This document shows, piece after piece, positions 8,996 through 18,987 of a stretch of DNA of 64,000 nt. The notes below the pieces were generated by a model. The model searched no databases. It saw only the letters and a program-made list of their open reading frames with translations, and was not told where the DNA came from. How positions within the stretch are numbered: position 1 is the stretch's first letter; every line of letters begins with the position of its first letter. The position numbers and the translations under genes were made by a program. Source of the stretch: UPXZ01 sp049840795 (GTDB lineage: Bacteria; Bacteroidota; Bacteroidia; Bacteroidales; Paludibacteraceae); contig JASGJK010000026.1 of NCBI GenBank assembly GCA_049840795.1, positions 1-64,000 on the forward strand, given 5' to 3'.

Positions 8996-9249
8996 AAAAA
9001 AGTTTGTTTTGTGGTCAGAATTAATCCTTTATAACCGCCTATCCTCGTAAATTATATACTGAATACAACCGCTTTAGGATTGTTTCTTAGATACTAATTC
9101 AGGCTCGAAAAAGGAAAAACAAAGGGCGCAAAATCTATGGTTCGATATACATTTCTGTTATCAGGCGTGTGTTGCTATTCCCTTTGCTAATTCTTCCCTG
9201 TTTGAGTGCAAATATCACAAATTTCTCTCTATTTGAAATATTTATGCAA

Positions 9250-9271
9250 ACATACGAGGCAGGTGTTAGCG
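9250..9271 (-). other. Possible 5' half of a fourth attC site
   Basis: On the minus strand, 12 bp after the stop of the TPR fragment, CGCTAAC (an RYYYAAC-like R'' box, 9271-9265) is followed by a 4-nt gap and GCCTCGTATG, which would be an L'' arm. No matching L'/R' half is present before the IS110 element. Position and orientation fit the cassette array, but half a site is weak evidence. Confidence 0.3.
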
Positions 9272-9283
9272 GTTCGTGTTTTC

Positions 9284-9682
9284 TTAATTCAATATTTTCA
9301 TTATCTGTTGTTTTAACTTCAGAAATTCATTATTGTTTCTTCGATTAATTGCATTGTTAATACAAACGATCGCATTTTTCTTATCTTGTTTCTTCATAAA
9401 GCATAATGAAAGCATGTAATAAACACCAGCTAAATCAAATATATTATCATCTTTTTTTGTTTCAATAGCTAATATAAACCATCGAATTGCTTCATCAATA
9501 AATTCGTCACCTTTATAATAAAAAGTTCTTCCTATTCTATTATAAAAAGTGTATTTTGAACTATCATCTAATATTTCACAATCAGACAAAGCATTATTAT
9601 AAACTTCAAAAACCTTTTCATAATCACCATTTGCGAAATAAATTTCAGATAAAGTATCATAAATATAAGTAATTAGAAACAA
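9284..9682 (-). pseudogene. TPR-repeat protein fragment, 5' end cut by a dispersed repeat
   Basis: About 130 residues with tetratricopeptide spacing: DTLSEIYFANGDYEKVFEVYNNAL, YNRIGRTFYYKGDEFIDEAIRWF, YYMLSLCFMKKQDKKNAIVCINNAI. TPR units bind partner proteins; no specific function can be read. The 5' end runs into the repeat at 9667-9855, which also occurs at 29436-29623, so the true N-terminus is missing. The stop lies 12 bp before a half attC box, so the gene was probably a cassette gene. Confidence 0.5.
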
Positions 9683-9855
9683 TTAATGATATATTTTAAA
9701 CACAATAGAACACATAGTAAAACAATCTTAAAAAACACTTCGTTCACATAGTAAAAGTATCTTAGGATACTTTTTAGGTTGCTGAATCCCGTCCCGATTT
9801 GCGGGATAAAAACTATGTGTACTATGTGGTGAAAAACATATCAATAATAATTATT
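9667..9855 (+). repeat. Dispersed 189-bp repeat, copy 1
   Basis: Nearly identical to 29436-29623 (a few substitutions). It contains CACATAG twice and ends with ACTATGTG, plus small hairpins (AGTATC-TTA-GGATACT; ATCCCG/CGGGAT), so it could fold as an RNA. An IS1595 element starts at its last base, exactly as at the second copy. Confidence 0.85.
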
Positions 9856-10847
9856 GGTATAGGCGTTTAGGTCGCTGTAATTTTGGATAAATCTGCTACT
9901 TTTGTAGCGTGGATATTAGGAAACAATATATAGGAGTGAATTCAATAGAGTTCAATAAATATTTTCAGACACAGGAGGATTGCTATCGCTATGTTTCAGA
10001 AATAAAATGGTCAGCCGAGCATCCTTACCAATGTAAGAAGTGTGGTCATTTGAAATTTGGCAAAGGCAAAAAGCCCTATTCACATCGTTGCGCCAAATGC
10101 AATTACGATGAAAGCCCCACTTCTGGAACTATGTTTGACAAGTTGAAATTTTCATTGCTTATCGCATTTCATATCTGTTTTAAAATTAGCACCAAGAAGA
10201 AAGGAATGTCTTCATTGGAATTGTCAGAGGAATTTGGATTGCGTTAGAAAACAGTATGGGAATTTAAGTGGAAAATCCAACAAGCAATGACAAGTAGCCG
10301 TAAAAGCCGATTGGAGGGCAAAGTTCAGGTTGATGAGTTTCTCATAGGAGAATACGAAGAAGGTAAAGTTGGTCGTAGTGGCGACAGTAAAAAGAAGTTA
10401 GTAATTGTTGGGCTTGAAATTTTGGAAGATAAAAAAGGTGTTGGTCGAGCTTATGCACAAGTAATTGAGCATGTCTTCGAGCAAAGAATTTAGACCATTT
10501 TTTCAAACATATATCAGCAACGATGCAAATGTTATTACTGATGTTTGGAAAGGTTATTTACCATTGAAAAAAGACTATCCAAACTTAGAACAAATACCTT
10601 CGGAGAAAGGGAAAGGCATGCAGCAGTTGCATATTCACATAATGAACATTCAGGGATGGCTACGAGGAATACACCACCATTGTTCAAAAGAACGGATGCA
10701 AGGTTATCTCGATGAATATCATTTTCGTTATAATAGACGGACAATGATGGGGTCAATCTTCGATTTACTCATAAAAAGGATGGTTCTAAGCGAACCTAAG
10801 AGATTGATTAAAAATAAAATAACAACAGCGAACTAAGCGCCTATACC
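9856..10847 (+). mobile_element. IS1595-family insertion sequence (ISXO2-like), copy 1
   Basis: Inverted ends: GGTATAGGCGTTTAGGTCGC at 9856 and the complement of GGTATAGGCGCTTAGTTCGC ending at 10847. It carries a degraded ISXO2-like transposase. A TACTTTTG promoter box lies at 9897-9904. The left flank is the dispersed repeat; both flanks are AT-rich, without a clean 8-bp duplication. Confidence 0.8.
9909..10836 (+). pseudogene. IS1595 (ISXO2-like) transposase with a nonsense codon and a frameshift
   Basis: An N-terminal zinc ribbon (CKKCGHLKFGKG, HRCAKCNYDES) is followed by a helix-turn-helix that ends in TAG at 10244-10246 (GLR-stop-KTVWEFK, where Gln is expected). The DDE part starts with VDEFLIGEYEEGKVG (first Asp). 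A frameshift near 10480 then leads to SNDANVITDVWKGYLPLKK (second Asp) and GWLRGIHHHCSKERMQGYLDEYHFRYNRR. The protein cannot be made whole from this sequence. Confidence 0.8.
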
Positions 10848-11058
10848 AAATAATTATTATGTACTTAATACTCAGAAAAGCCAATATTAGAGAATTATTT
10901 TCTTTCAAACTGGAATCAAATATTGTACCGAACACATCACTTTTATAAAAATAAAGAAATATGCACATATAATTTAACATAATAAAAAGTGCTTTGGCAT
11001 TATTTGTGTAACAATAGTTTCTGATATACATTTACAATAAATATAAAATCATAAACAA

Positions 11059-11481
11059 ATGAAAAAAAGCATTTTAGTCTTTAGTTTATTTTTAGGAATA
11101 ACATTGGTAGCCAATGCTCAAATTACTACAAAATTGCAAAATACTGTGAAAACAGCTACAACAGCGGCTACGGCAAGTGGAGTGGATATAACTGCGCTTA
11201 AAACATCTATTATTTCAAAACTCACATCGAAATTGAATTTATCAGCGGAACAGCAAACCACAGTAGGAACACTTGTGACTAACTATTTGACACAAAAAGC
11301 TTCCATCGCCAGCCTTGCAACAACTGACAAAGTTGCTTACACAACAAAATTAACCACGCTAACAAGTTCGCTAAAATCAAAACTTAAAAATGCCTTGAGT
11401 GCATCCCAATACACTAAATATCTAAGTTTGAAGCCCGCTACCAACACGACTACAAATGTTTTATCTCAGTTATTTTATTGA
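11059..11481 (+). CDS. Small secreted Spy/CpxP-like helical protein
   Basis: 140 residues with a signal peptide (MKKSILVFSLFLGITLVANAQ). The mature part is rich in Thr, Ser, Ala and Lys and predicted helical. LNLSAEQQTTVGTLVTNYL and LKNALSASQYTKYLSL resemble the 'LTxxQ' repeats of Spy/CpxP-type periplasmic proteins, which bind unfolded proteins or metals; this is an inference from pattern only. It stands alone, with a strong terminator about 30 bp downstream. Confidence 0.55.
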   Translation: MKKSILVFSLFLGITLVANAQITTKLQNTVKTATTAATASGVDITALKTSIISKLTSKLNLSAEQQTTVGTLVTNYLTQKASIASLATTDKVAYTTKLTTLTSSLKSKLKNALSASQYTKYLSLKPATNTTTNVLSQLFY

Positions 11482-11508
11482 CAAAAGCAACTAAGTTTAG
11501 GTATAAAT

Positions 11509-11552
11509 AGCAAGTAAGGACAAATTCTGTAACGAAATTTGTCCTTGCTTGA
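11509..11552. terminator. Bidirectional terminator between converging genes
   Basis: AAGGACAAATT (about 11516-11526) pairs with AATTTGTCCTT (about 11535-11545), with CAAG/CTTG extending the stem and T- or A-rich flanks. It lies between the converging secreted-protein and helicase genes. Confidence 0.75.
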
Positions 11553-11561
11553 TTATTTATC

Positions 11562-14010
11562 TTACTTTTGTTGCCTTAGATAGCCTAAACCGAATTTAAT
11601 TTCCGAATCGGAGAATTCTTTTTTCAAATAATGAAATATTCCATCTTCGTTTTTTTCAGCTTCGGGTAGCGCCTTGCGCATCTGCTCTAATCTTTCTTCA
11701 CTGATAAACTGAGCTATATCCAATGTACCGTCCAACACATAGGGTAAAAGATGACCGATAATGGTGGTTTCGACAAGTTTTCGTTCGTGTGCAATGGTTT
11801 TGATATCATTCCCTTGCCTGTACATATCTAAACTAACCAATGCTGATGCCCCTTTGGGTGGTTTTTCTTTACGTTCACGCTTGGTTTTAAACGGCAGATT
11901 ATCCATATTGTTTTCCAAACCGTATTCGTCACAATAATCACGTATGCAATCTAAAAACACCTCGCCAAACTTACTGTATTTCATATCGCCAAAGCCATCG
12001 ATTTGAAGTAATTGTTTTTTGTTTATCGGTAAATAATCAGCCATTTGCTTGATTGTATTGGTACCGGCAACAATATACACCGGTAGATTAAACTCATCGG
12101 CGATGTCGTTTCGCAAGGTGAACAGTTTTTTCATCAATAACGGATGTTGCGAGTTAAGAAATTCTTTTGGTGATTTGCGGCTGTTGCTTGTCACATTCCA
12201 CGGTGGAAGAACAAATTTCTCTTTCGCCTCAGTAATATTTTTGGATGGAGAAATGGTCCTTGATACCTATGATCAGGTGTTTTTTCTGTTCGGCTAAAGT
12301 AAAAATTTCCTTCAAATCATCATCGTACGATTTGGCAATTTGCTTATTATCAATAGATGCCGGTGATTTTTTCAACTCCTCCGAGAAAGTCGAAAACTTT
12401 TCGGTAAAATATTTTTCCGCTGCTTGCAATCTCTGTTGAAGATAGGTGTGATTTAGCGGACTTTGGCTACAGATATTCAGCAATTGTTGACTAAAATTAC
12501 CTGCAATATCTTGTAATTCTGCCGATTGGCGTAATAAGTTTTCAGAAAAGTCAAATACCTCCTTGGTTTGGAGCAATTCGTTTTGCTTTATGGTTTCAAT
12601 AAGATTTTTCACATTTGTAACAATTGCTCTAAAATCGAAAATGCCCAACAATAAAAAAGTAAAAAAATCATTTTCGGATTTTTTTAACTGAGTGTGAAGT
12701 TCATTTAAAGAATTTTTCTGTTTTGAAAAAGCTACGATTTTATCGTCATTGTGTACGGCAAACTGATGAATAGGCGAAGTTAACACTACCCCTTCGAGCG
12801 TTCTACAGCGACTTAGCGCCACATAAACCTGTCCCGAAGCAAAAGCATCTTCCGCATCAATAACCGCCTTATCAAACGTCAATCCCTGACTTTTGTGAAT
12901 GGTAATTGCCCACGCCAAACGAAGTGGAAATTGCCTGAATACTCCTAAGATTTCTTCGTCAATTTGCTGTGTTACTTCATTGGCACTGTAACGTATATTA
13001 TTCCACTCCATTCGCGACACATCAATAACATCGGCACCAGGACACTCTACCGTAATTGAATCTTCTCCAAACGCCGTAATTTTGCCTATTTTCCCGTTGT
13101 AAAATCGACGGGGGACTTCCGTATCGTTTTTCAAAAACATCACTCTGGCTCCTATTTTTAATGTCAACTCCAAATCAACTGGAAAGTTTCGCTCCGGAAA
13201 ATCGCCTTTGACCTGTGCACTATATGTATAGGAAGCCGTTTCGAGTTTCTTTAATTCGCCCTGATTTATTCTATCAGCTTTATAATTGTGCGTGGTGAGT
13301 GTGATATACGTACTATCTTGAGGAGCGATAAATCCCGGACGATAGCATCGGCTCATTGTTTCAAAAGCATCGTTATCCAGCACATTGTTTCTGATTTTAT
13401 TCAATAGCGAGATAAAATTCATATCGCTTTGTCTGAATATTTTATCAAATTCGATGTATATTAAACTTTCTTCATCAATTACCTTGCTGTGGAAAAAATA
13501 AATACCTTCGTAATAATTTGACAAAATACGCCATTCATCATCTTTCATAACCGGTGGCAACTGATACATATCGCCGATAAAAATAACCTGTACGCCTCCA
13601 AACGGTTCTTTGGGTCTGTATCGTATGTGCCTTAACACCGTATCGATAGCATCCATAACATCGGCGCGTACCATACTCACTTCGTCAATTACAAGCAATT
13701 CCAACTCGCGAATAACCCTACGCTGATTCCGTTGCATTTTGAGTTTAGAAATTAACTCTTTTCTTCCTTCAATAGTGGGAATAAAAGGCATCAATGGAAG
13801 TTGAAAAAAGGAATGAATCGTAGTACCGCCCGCATTGATGGCAGCTACTCCCGTAGGGGCAACCACTGCCATTTGTTTATAGGTTTTTTCTTTTAGCTTT
13901 TGCAAAAACGTAGTCTTTCCGGTACCGGCTTTTCCGGTAAGAAAGATATTGCGTTTGGTTTGTGCTGCAAATTTATCCGCAATTTCGTACATTTGAAGCG
14001 ATGATTCCAT
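11562..14010 (-). CDS. PIF1/RecD-like helicase with HRDC and C-terminal HTH (frameshifted)
   Basis: Joined over one indel near 12215-12240, this is an ~815-residue SF1 helicase. Walker A GKAGTGKTTFLQKL (about 25-38), APTGVAAINAGGTTIHSFF, Walker B LLVIDEVSMVRADVMD, the GDMYQLPPV motif, and RLAWAITIHKSQGLTFDKAVID plus YVALSRCR near residue 400 are all in the first frame. The second frame holds an HRDC domain (LFTLRNDIADEFNLPVYIVA, LLQIDGFGDMKYSKFGEVFL) and a winged/HTH_40-like end. Family members unwind DNA during repair or recombination. The first frame ends IQKYY-stop, while the other reads SPSKNITEAKEKFVLPPWN; one extra base explains this. Confidence 0.82.
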
Positions 14011-14084
14011 AAAGTATGATAGTTCAGGTTGGAGTAAAAACGTAAAATTAAAAAATCGTATGCCGAATATAGACTACAATACTG

Positions 14085-14396
14085 TTACACTTCGTAATCA
14101 ACGCAAGCCCTTCCTGTTTTTACTTTTCCGATATAACCGGCTACTTTTTTATGTTCCGGATGTTCCTGATAAATATTTAAATCATTGACTGAATTAAACT
14201 CACAACACAAAGCAATGTCATAATTTGACACCGGAGTTTCGGGATGATTAATACCCACTTCTATCTTCTTTAGCTCGGGGATAAGGTGAATTAAATTTTC
14301 AAGCCCTTCTTTGATAATCTGAGCATTCTCGGCTTTGGTTTTACCTTCGGCTTGCTCTGCTAACTGAAAAAACACAATATGTTTAATCATTTTCAT
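14085..14396 (-). CDS. Dabb-family (stress-responsive A/B barrel) protein
   Basis: 103 residues (or 101 if MIKHIVFF is the start). The pattern MIKHIVFFQL at the start, LIPELKKIEVGINH in the middle, YDIALCCEFNSVNDL, and YQEHPEHKKVAGYI is that of the ferredoxin-like Dabb fold, which usually forms dimers. The biochemical role is generally unknown. It lies 70 bp downstream of nadB on the same strand. Confidence 0.8.
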   Translation of the reverse strand: MKMIKHIVFFQLAEQAEGKTKAENAQIIKEGLENLIHLIPELKKIEVGINHPETPVSNYDIALCCEFNSVNDLNIYQEHPEHKKVAGYIGKVKTGRACVDYEV

Positions 14397-14466
14397 TTGA
14401 TTGAATTATTTATTTGGTTTAACTGACAGAATGGTTTTATTTATCCATTCTACTTCAAATTACAAA

Positions 14467-16053
14467 TCATTTACTATTCTCTTCTTCCATCTTTTTCGGA
14501 TAATCTATTGTATAATGTAGTCCACGGCTTTCTTTACGGGCAAGCGCCTGCTTTATAATCAGATAAGAAATACTGATAACATTGCGTAGTTCGCAAATTT
14601 CGCGCGAGACAACAGAACGATTAAACAAACTTTCCGTTTCACGATACAAAATTTCCAAACGGCTCATCGCACGTTTCAAACGTAAATTTGAACGAACAAT
14701 GCCTACGTAATTACTCATAATTTGTTCCACTTCCTTGAAACTTTGCGTAATAAGTACCATCTCTTCTGTTAGCGATGTTCCTTCGTCGTTCCAATCTGGA
14801 ATCATTTCGTTGAATTTAATATTTTCTAAGATATTGGACGAATGATTTACCGCGACATCGGCGTAAGCCAATGCTTCGAGCAATGAGTTTGATGCCAGAC
14901 GATTGGCGCCATGAAGTCCCGTGCAAGAACATTCGCCAATGGCGTACAATCGATTAACAGAGGACTGTCCGTTTAAATCAACAGATATTCCCCCACACAT
15001 ATAGTGCTGCGTAGGACAAATCGGTATATAATCTTTGGTAATATCAATGCCATATTCCAAACATTTATGATAAATCATCGGGTAGCCTTCTTTGGTCTCT
15101 TCCGGGTTCTTATGAGTTACATCCAAATATTCAAAATCATCTCCACGAATTTTCATTTCATTGTCGATAGCTCTTGCCACAATATCGCGCGGAGCAAGCG
15201 AACCTCGTTCATCATATTTGTACATAAATTCTTTTCCATCCTGTGTACGCAGAACTGCTCCATAACCTCTGATGGCTTCGGTAATCAAGAAGACCGGTTT
15301 ATCGCCCGGGTGATAAAAACCGGTAGGGTGAAACTGCACAAATTCCATATCTTTGATAGCGCCTCGCGCACGGTGCACCATTGCTATTCCGTCGCCGGTA
15401 GCAATAGAAGGGTTAGTTGAGGCTAAATATGTGGTTCCGATACCGCCGGTAGCCAATACAGTTACCTTTGCCAAAAAAGTATGGATGTGATTGCTTTTTT
15501 GATTCAAAGCATAGACACCGTAACATTCAATATTAGGCGTATGATGCGTTACTATTTCTCCCAAATGATGTTGTGTAAGTATTTCAATTGCGAAATAGTG
15601 TTCAAAGAGGTCTATCTCGGGATGGTTGCGTATCTGTTTATTCAGTGTTTCCTGAATCACAAAACCGGTATTGTCTTTGTGATGAAGAATACGAAATTCG
15701 CTATGTCCTCCTTCTTTGTGCAAATCGAATGTGTCGCTACGTTCTACTTTGTCAAAATCCATCCCCCACTCTAATAGCTGATCAATTTGTTTGCGGGCAT
15801 TTTTGACTACCATTTCTACCGTCTGAGGATTACAATGACCATCTCCGGCGACAAGTGTATCTTCAATATGTTTTTCAAAATTATCAGGCGGATACATCAC
15901 CGTAGCAATTCCACCCTGTGCATACGATGTGTTACTTTCGTCGAGCGTTGTTTTACAAAGCAAAGCCACTTTACCAAATTTAGCGGCTTTGAGCGCAAAA
16001 CTGATGCCCGCAATTCCTCCGCCTACCACCACGTAATCATATTTCTTCGCCAT
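14467..16053 (-). CDS. nadB: L-aspartate oxidase
   Basis: About 528 residues from MAKKYDYVVVGGG. The enzyme oxidises aspartate to iminoaspartate with FAD, the first step of NAD synthesis. Visible: the dinucleotide fold VVGGGIAGISFALKAAKFG, the FAD-contact SNTSYAQGGIATVM, HSEFRILHHKDNTG, the active-site region EFVQFHPTGFY, RGSLAPRDIVARAI, CPTQHYMCGGI, and GLHGANRLASNSLLEAL. The C-terminal helical domain is complete. I prefer the start at 16053 over the one 12 bp upstream because the core begins there in relatives. The nadA and nadC partners are not in the window. Confidence 0.93.
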   Translation of the reverse strand: MAKKYDYVVVGGGIAGISFALKAAKFGKVALLCKTTLDESNTSYAQGGIATVMYPPDNFEKHIEDTLVAGDGHCNPQTVEMVVKNARKQIDQLLEWGMDFDKVERSDTFDLHKEGGHSEFRILHHKDNTGFVIQETLNKQIRNHPEIDLFEHYFAIEILTQHHLGEIVTHHTPNIECYGVYALNQKSNHIHTFLAKVTVLATGGIGTTYLASTNPSIATGDGIAMVHRARGAIKDMEFVQFHPTGFYHPGDKPVFLITEAIRGYGAVLRTQDGKEFMYKYDERGSLAPRDIVARAIDNEMKIRGDDFEYLDVTHKNPEETKEGYPMIYHKCLEYGIDITKDYIPICPTQHYMCGGISVDLNGQSSVNRLYAIGECSCTGLHGANRLASNSLLEALAYADVAVNHSSNILENIKFNEMIPDWNDEGTSLTEEMVLITQSFKEVEQIMSNYVGIVRSNLRLKRAMSRLEILYRETESLFNRSVVSREICELRNVISISYLIIKQALARKESRGLHYTIDYPKKMEEENSK

Positions 16054-16371
16054 AATGAAGCCCATTAAAGAGTATCCTCCAAATTCTTCATCTATAAAGG
16101 TGAAAGATATGAAGAGGAGTTTATATCTGTAATATTAAAAACTTTCTATCTTACCGTTTGTTATATTTTTCTCTGAATTATCTATCCATATAGAATTGTT
16201 TGCTTTGGGGTTATAATCCACGAGACACTATTTCGCAAGTATCCGCAAATGTACAAAAAAAGCTGTACTTATTTTAAAATTTACGTTGAATTTTGTGATT
16301 TATAACACCAATGAGGATGCTATATGGTGTTACATTCGGTGTATTTAGAGATTGTTTCTTATTTAATAATC

Positions 16372-16655
16372 ATCTCAAACTGATCACACGCTCCCATACG
16401 ATTTGTCAAATGTTTAGTAGATGATGATACTCCAAATAGTGGAGAGTAAGTTTTCACTTTGATTGTCTTACCCATCTGGCATAAATTTGAGTATGCGAAG
16501 CCAACCGTCTCCGCCGTTACCTTCCCAGCCGCCTCCTGATATTTGAATATTAAACATCACTTGATGAACATTTTTCCCGCTTTTGTTTTTATCTACGCGA
16601 TAGGCTACAGCATCCTCAAATTTAACGGGTTTACCTGTGTGCCGCATATAACTAA
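16372..16655 (-). pseudogene. Metallophosphoesterase-like protein, C-terminal remnant
   Basis: The minus strand reads HTGKPVKFEDAVAYRVDKN, then VHQVMFNIQISGGGWEGN, GGDGWLRILKFMPDG, and, after a frame change, TIKVKTYSPLFGVS to the end. The GGDGWLRIL...VKTYSPLF pattern is that found at the C-terminus of secreted calcineurin-like phosphoesterases of Bacteroidota. No catalytic His/Asp motifs remain, so this is a fragment. The rest of 16056-16371 holds no gene I can recognise. Confidence 0.45.
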
Positions 16656-16805
16656 ATCAATATTTGAAGAAGGGAAAATCAGTTTATCTCAAACTGCCCG
16701 CCCCTAATTTCGCGAAGTTATTTTATAACTCTCATTGTCAGTGCGAACAACATTACGTTCCTGAAGAAATGAATGGGTTAGAAATATTACTTTATGGTCG
16801 TTATA

Positions 16806-17020
16806 TTACTTCTTTGTAATTAAATTTGATGTCCAATTGCGCACTTCGTCACGCGGCGCAAATTCAGACGTTATGATGAGTACCTTTCCCCGGTTTGGGG
16901 TTATAAATTCAAATGCTGTATTCTCCAACGATACAACTCCATTGCGATTTGGAAAGTCTGCAACAAGACAATTTCCCCAAGCGGAATTACGGTTAAAAGA
17001 AAAATATCGAGGAAAATGAG
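16806..17020 (-). pseudogene. Unknown C-terminal protein fragment
   Basis: An open stretch of about 70 codons on the minus strand (FNRNSAWGNCLVADFPNR, NTAFEFITPNRGKVLIITSE, FAPRDEVRNWTSNLITKK) ends at TAA 16808-16806. It has no start codon or upstream gene body. I do not recognise the family. It may be another piece of the decayed gene at 16372-16655. Between the two (16660-16805) I see nothing. Confidence 0.3.
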
Positions 17021-17088
17021 TAATACTCGATTCTGAGTTTTAGTAACCGTGATCATGATTACGACACGAAATAATATATGGCACTTTG

Positions 17089-17475
17089 TTACCTAAGGTA
17101 TGCAAATGAACGTGAAACTGATTCCCACATTTCTTCACTTGTCTGATTCATAGCATAGAGCCTGAATTTAGGTTTTATACATAGTCTCACAGAAAATGTC
17201 CCTGTATTGACGAGTTCAACGATTTCCCGTAGTAAATAAATACCTAAAATAGCACAAATTATTGGTTTTAAGAATGGTAATTGTCGAATTTTATTATCTG
17301 CTGAAAGTCCATACAATCCAAAAACAAAGAAAACGATTGCAACAAAAGTCGTCAGGAAATAAGGTAGTATAAAATGTATTTGAGCTAATTCTGCCATTTC
17401 TTTTCCAACCCCTGTAGCTTCAAACATTTTTTCGACCCAAAATAAACCTACAATATATCCGATTGCAATTAGCAT
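17089..17475 (-). CDS. Small membrane protein of unknown function
   Basis: About 128 residues from MLIAIGYIVGLFWVEK; a TTG three codons earlier is the alternative start. Hydrophobic helices are at about 1-15, 35-60 (FILPYFLTTFVAIVFFVFGLYGL) and 70-88 (FLKPIICAILGIYLLREIVEL). The C-terminal 40 residues look unlike the rest and may result from a frameshift. It is flanked by decayed DNA on one side and a lipoprotein gene on the other. No function can be assigned. Confidence 0.4.
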   Translation of the reverse strand: MLIAIGYIVGLFWVEKMFEATGVGKEMAELAQIHFILPYFLTTFVAIVFFVFGLYGLSADNKIRQLPFLKPIICAILGIYLLREIVELVNTGTFSVRLCIKPKFRLYAMNQTSEEMWESVSRSFAYLR

Positions 17476-17682
17476 ATCCGTCAAATCTCAGCATAATTAT
17501 TCTATTAATTTGTTTCGAAGCAAATAAGTCCGCTTAAAAACAACTACAAAATCTATTATCAGAAGTTGTAACAACTTTCACTATCGAAGTAATCCGTAAA
17601 GTTAATCAATGCAAAACCAACCGCTATATACTATTTTTCAATGTATTTTAACTAATACTTGGGGCATTCAAGTCATTATTTT

Positions 17683-17727
17683 ACGTAGAATCCTGATATG
17701 TTTTCAAAACATATCAGGATTCTACGT
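17683..17727. terminator. Perfect 22-bp stem terminator
   Basis: ACGTAGAATCCTGATATGTT begins at 17683 and its exact complement ends at 17727, leaving a loop of a single C. It lies 31 bp after the lipoprotein gene on the minus strand. Such a perfect stem is strong even without a long T-run. Confidence 0.75.
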
Positions 17728-17758
17728 TATAATATTTCTAATAAATATATGCGTTATG

Positions 17759-18987
17759 TTATTTGTATTTACTTAAAATATCATCCAACTTTGTTTTAAA
17801 ATCTTCAAACCCTCGCTGTATGTAATCTTCAGCGTTTATTTTTGAACCATCGTTCATTACAAAACGAACGCCAACTTCGTGATATGTATCTGTATCTGTC
17901 TGTTCAATTTTATCATATTGTCCGGTTTGACTATTGTAAACATACGTATAATAGGTATAAGTATCAGTATAGGTATCTAAGAAAAACTCGACATCAGCAA
18001 ATTTTTTGTTATCATCTATAAAATAACCGAACATTTTCAAATATTGATTCAGAATATCCGCTATTTGCTGTGTATATTGTTTCTCGGTTAGTTTGTTACT
18101 ATCTAAATTTTTAATAGCTTGTAACATTCCTTTGAAATCTGTAACAGAACCCACCAAACCAATATTCATTGCGTTGAATGTTAAATTTGCATTTGACACA
18201 ATATCTTCGGGCACGTCTTCAATGTTATTAAAGATTTCATTGCTAAATTTTCCATCCGACTTAAAATCATAACCAATCAGTTTGGTTTTATCGTATGAAA
18301 AATTCATAGATGAACTTACATTTGTACCCGTATTGGCAACATTGGTATTAATTGAGAATTTATCAACCACTAATTTTTGTATTACTGACGAAGGCAAACC
18401 ATCCGAGTTAAATTTGCATGTGACGGAAGCGTCAATTAATGTTGTAGTTTCATCTTTTATCAATAGAACCTCTACTTTCGCAGGATAATAAACGTTATCA
18501 CTTTCAGGTATTATGGTACTTGAATTAACGTAATTAAACGTAAGTTGTGCGTCATTCGTTTCTGATGTTGCAGTAGAAGGAAATTCAAAAACAAGCTTTT
18601 CGGTATAAAAATTCTCTTTTTTCTGAAAATCGTTGATTTTAGGATTCCACACCCATTTTCCCCATTTTTCCGAAGCGATTATCGTTTTTTGAAGTGGTGT
18701 CAAATTTTGTTTAACAAGCATCTTTTTCATTGTTTTAGCCATTGGCGCACCAAACGAAGAACTTTCGCTCGTCAATGTTGCAAAGTAATCAATCACTTTG
18801 TAGGCTTGAGTTGTTTCAATTTTCTGAACTTGATTTAAAAATCTACTCCGTTGTCTTCGATTTTTTGTTTTTGTTGTTCCACAGTTAAAGTAGTGAATTT
18901 CAATTCATCATCTGCTACTTTTGATTTCTTGCAGGAAATAAAAACCGAAATTACAACGAGAGAAAGTAGAAATAATCTTGTTTTCAT
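17759..18987 (-). CDS. Lipoprotein of unknown function (frameshifted)
   Basis: About 409 residues once one missing T near 18832 is restored. The signal peptide MKTRLFLLSLVVISVFISC ends in a lipobox Cys (VFISC-KK). The first frame stops at NGVDF; the next resumes as LNQVQKIETTQAYKVIDYF and runs intact to ILSKYK. The body is acidic and beta-rich with many Thr/Asn (LTFNYVNSSTIIPESDN, YTDTYTYYTYVYNSQTGQ). I recognise no family. A TATCTTTG promoter box lies at about 19035-19042 on the minus strand, and the terminator at 17683 follows. Confidence 0.6.

Larger units (their letters stand above)
7777..9099 (-). mobile_element. IS110-family insertion sequence next to an attC site
   Basis: A 12-bp direct repeat TAGATACTAATT at 7777-7788 and 9088-9099 flanks the element. 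Inside are one DEDD transposase on the minus strand, about 200 bp of structured non-coding DNA at the 7777 end, and about 100 bp at the other end. There are no terminal inverted repeats, as expected for IS110. The longer non-coding end lies downstream of the transposase, which fits the IS1111 subgroup. Some members of that subgroup prefer attC sites, and this copy sits 4 bp from attC C. Confidence 0.78.

Noticed and set aside
10244..10246. In-frame TAG codons in two IS1595 transposases (10244 and 31333) as a sign of amber recoding
   Set aside because: The codons fall at different aligned positions (Gln and Trp expected), both genes also have frameshifts, and TAG is not read through in the intact genes. 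Simple lesions or errors explain them.
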